NCBI GenBank assembly: GCA_035934015.1
Contig: DASYYH010000020.1
Coordinates: 124,001-188,000 of the forward strand
Direction of reading: 5' to 3'
From: Candidatus Acidiferrales bacterium
GTDB lineage: Bacteria; Acidobacteriota; Terriglobia; Acidiferrales; UBA7541
DNA length: 64,000 nt
The notes below the pieces were generated by a model. The model did not search any database. It was not told where the DNA came from and saw nothing but the letters and a program-made list of their open reading frames with translations. The translations under genes were made by a program, and so were the position numbers. Below are positions 63,852-64,000 of the stretch, in pieces (position 1 is the first letter of the stretch; each line of letters begins with the position of its first letter).

Positions 63852-64000
63852 GTGGCCACTTCTCCCGCTTGCGCGTCTGTCACCGGCAGCGCTGCGTTCG
63901 ATTCCAGCTCTGCCATCATTGTTCCCGCGACCTCCGCAAATCTCGGCTGCGCGTTCGATTGCGCTGCGCTGGCGCTGAATCTCTATTTGCGGCTTCGCGT
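63852..64000 (+). CDS. thrB: Homoserine kinase, 5' fragment at the window edge
   Basis: A GTG-initiated frame starting 3 bp after thrC and running off the window. After about 22 residues it reads IIVPATSANLGCAFDCAALAL, shortened here, the N-terminal GHMP-kinase signature of homoserine kinase (PATSANLGxGFD with Cys replacing the usual Gly/Pro position). With thrC it forms the last two steps of threonine synthesis. Only about 49 codons are visible, so length and C-terminal motifs cannot be assessed. Confidence 0.85.
   Translation, partial: MATSPACASVTGSAAFDSSSAIIVPATSANLGCAFDCAALALNLYLRLR

Overview
The window reads as a GC-rich chromosomal segment of an acidobacterium (Terriglobia-like) around the replication origin. 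The lineage call is an inference from marker families: a TIGR03436-type VWA protein, an Oar-like TonB-dependent receptor with a carboxypeptidase-regulatory N-domain, a Ser/Thr kinase fused to TolB/PD40 repeats, large BNR/sortilin-type beta-propeller proteins and a B12-dependent ribonucleotide reductase. No rRNA, tRNA, CRISPR array, prophage or IS transposase was seen.

Layout. 0-4 kb: an AI-2E-type membrane protein diverges from a cdaA-cdaR-glmM operon (c-di-AMP synthesis coupled to cell-wall precursor supply). 4-12.6 kb: a Cys-poor redoxin, nrdJ with its own promoter and terminator, two tandem MacB/FtsX-type permeases and two proteins of unknown function. 12.6-22 kb: a translation cluster, thrS-(GNAT)-infC-rpmI-rplT-pheS-(VOC)-pheT-(HTH/TOBE)-zapA, then a 6S RNA candidate. 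In this cluster infC appears to start at AUC behind a strong Shine-Dalgarno, rplT has a structured leader, and pheT lacks its N-terminal tRNA-binding domain. 22-26 kb: ymdB, an NHL propeller protein and a membrane protein with pentapeptide repeats on both sides of its membrane core.

26-39 kb is the origin region: dnaN and dnaA on the minus strand, a putative oriC with clustered DnaA boxes at about 29.2-29.45 kb, a kinase, then gyrB and gyrA on the plus strand. Between the gyrase genes sit a GIY-YIG nuclease ORF enclosed by inverted REP-like repeats and an orphan HicB-like gene.

39-57 kb is mostly envelope functions: VWA protein, LOG-family hydrolase, DinB-like protein, TonB-like protein, beta-barrel proteins, AsmA-like protein, a cytochrome c-rhodanese fusion, a porin-like protein, an RcnR-type metal sensor with an operator-like palindrome, the TonB-dependent receptor and a PD40/IPT lipoprotein. 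57-64 kb: a small CarboxypepD_reg protein, a giant BNR propeller protein, archaeal/fungal-type asd, and a SAM-I riboswitch directly ahead of thrC and the start of thrB (cut by the window edge). The riboswitch joins SAM sensing to the threonine branch of the aspartate pathway.

The items most worth checking are the REP-flanked GIY-YIG unit, the SAM-I/thrC-thrB leader with competing hairpins, the rplT leader, the AUC-initiated infC, the phased DnaA boxes, the cytochrome-rhodanese fusion and the unannotated hairpin array at about 57 kb.
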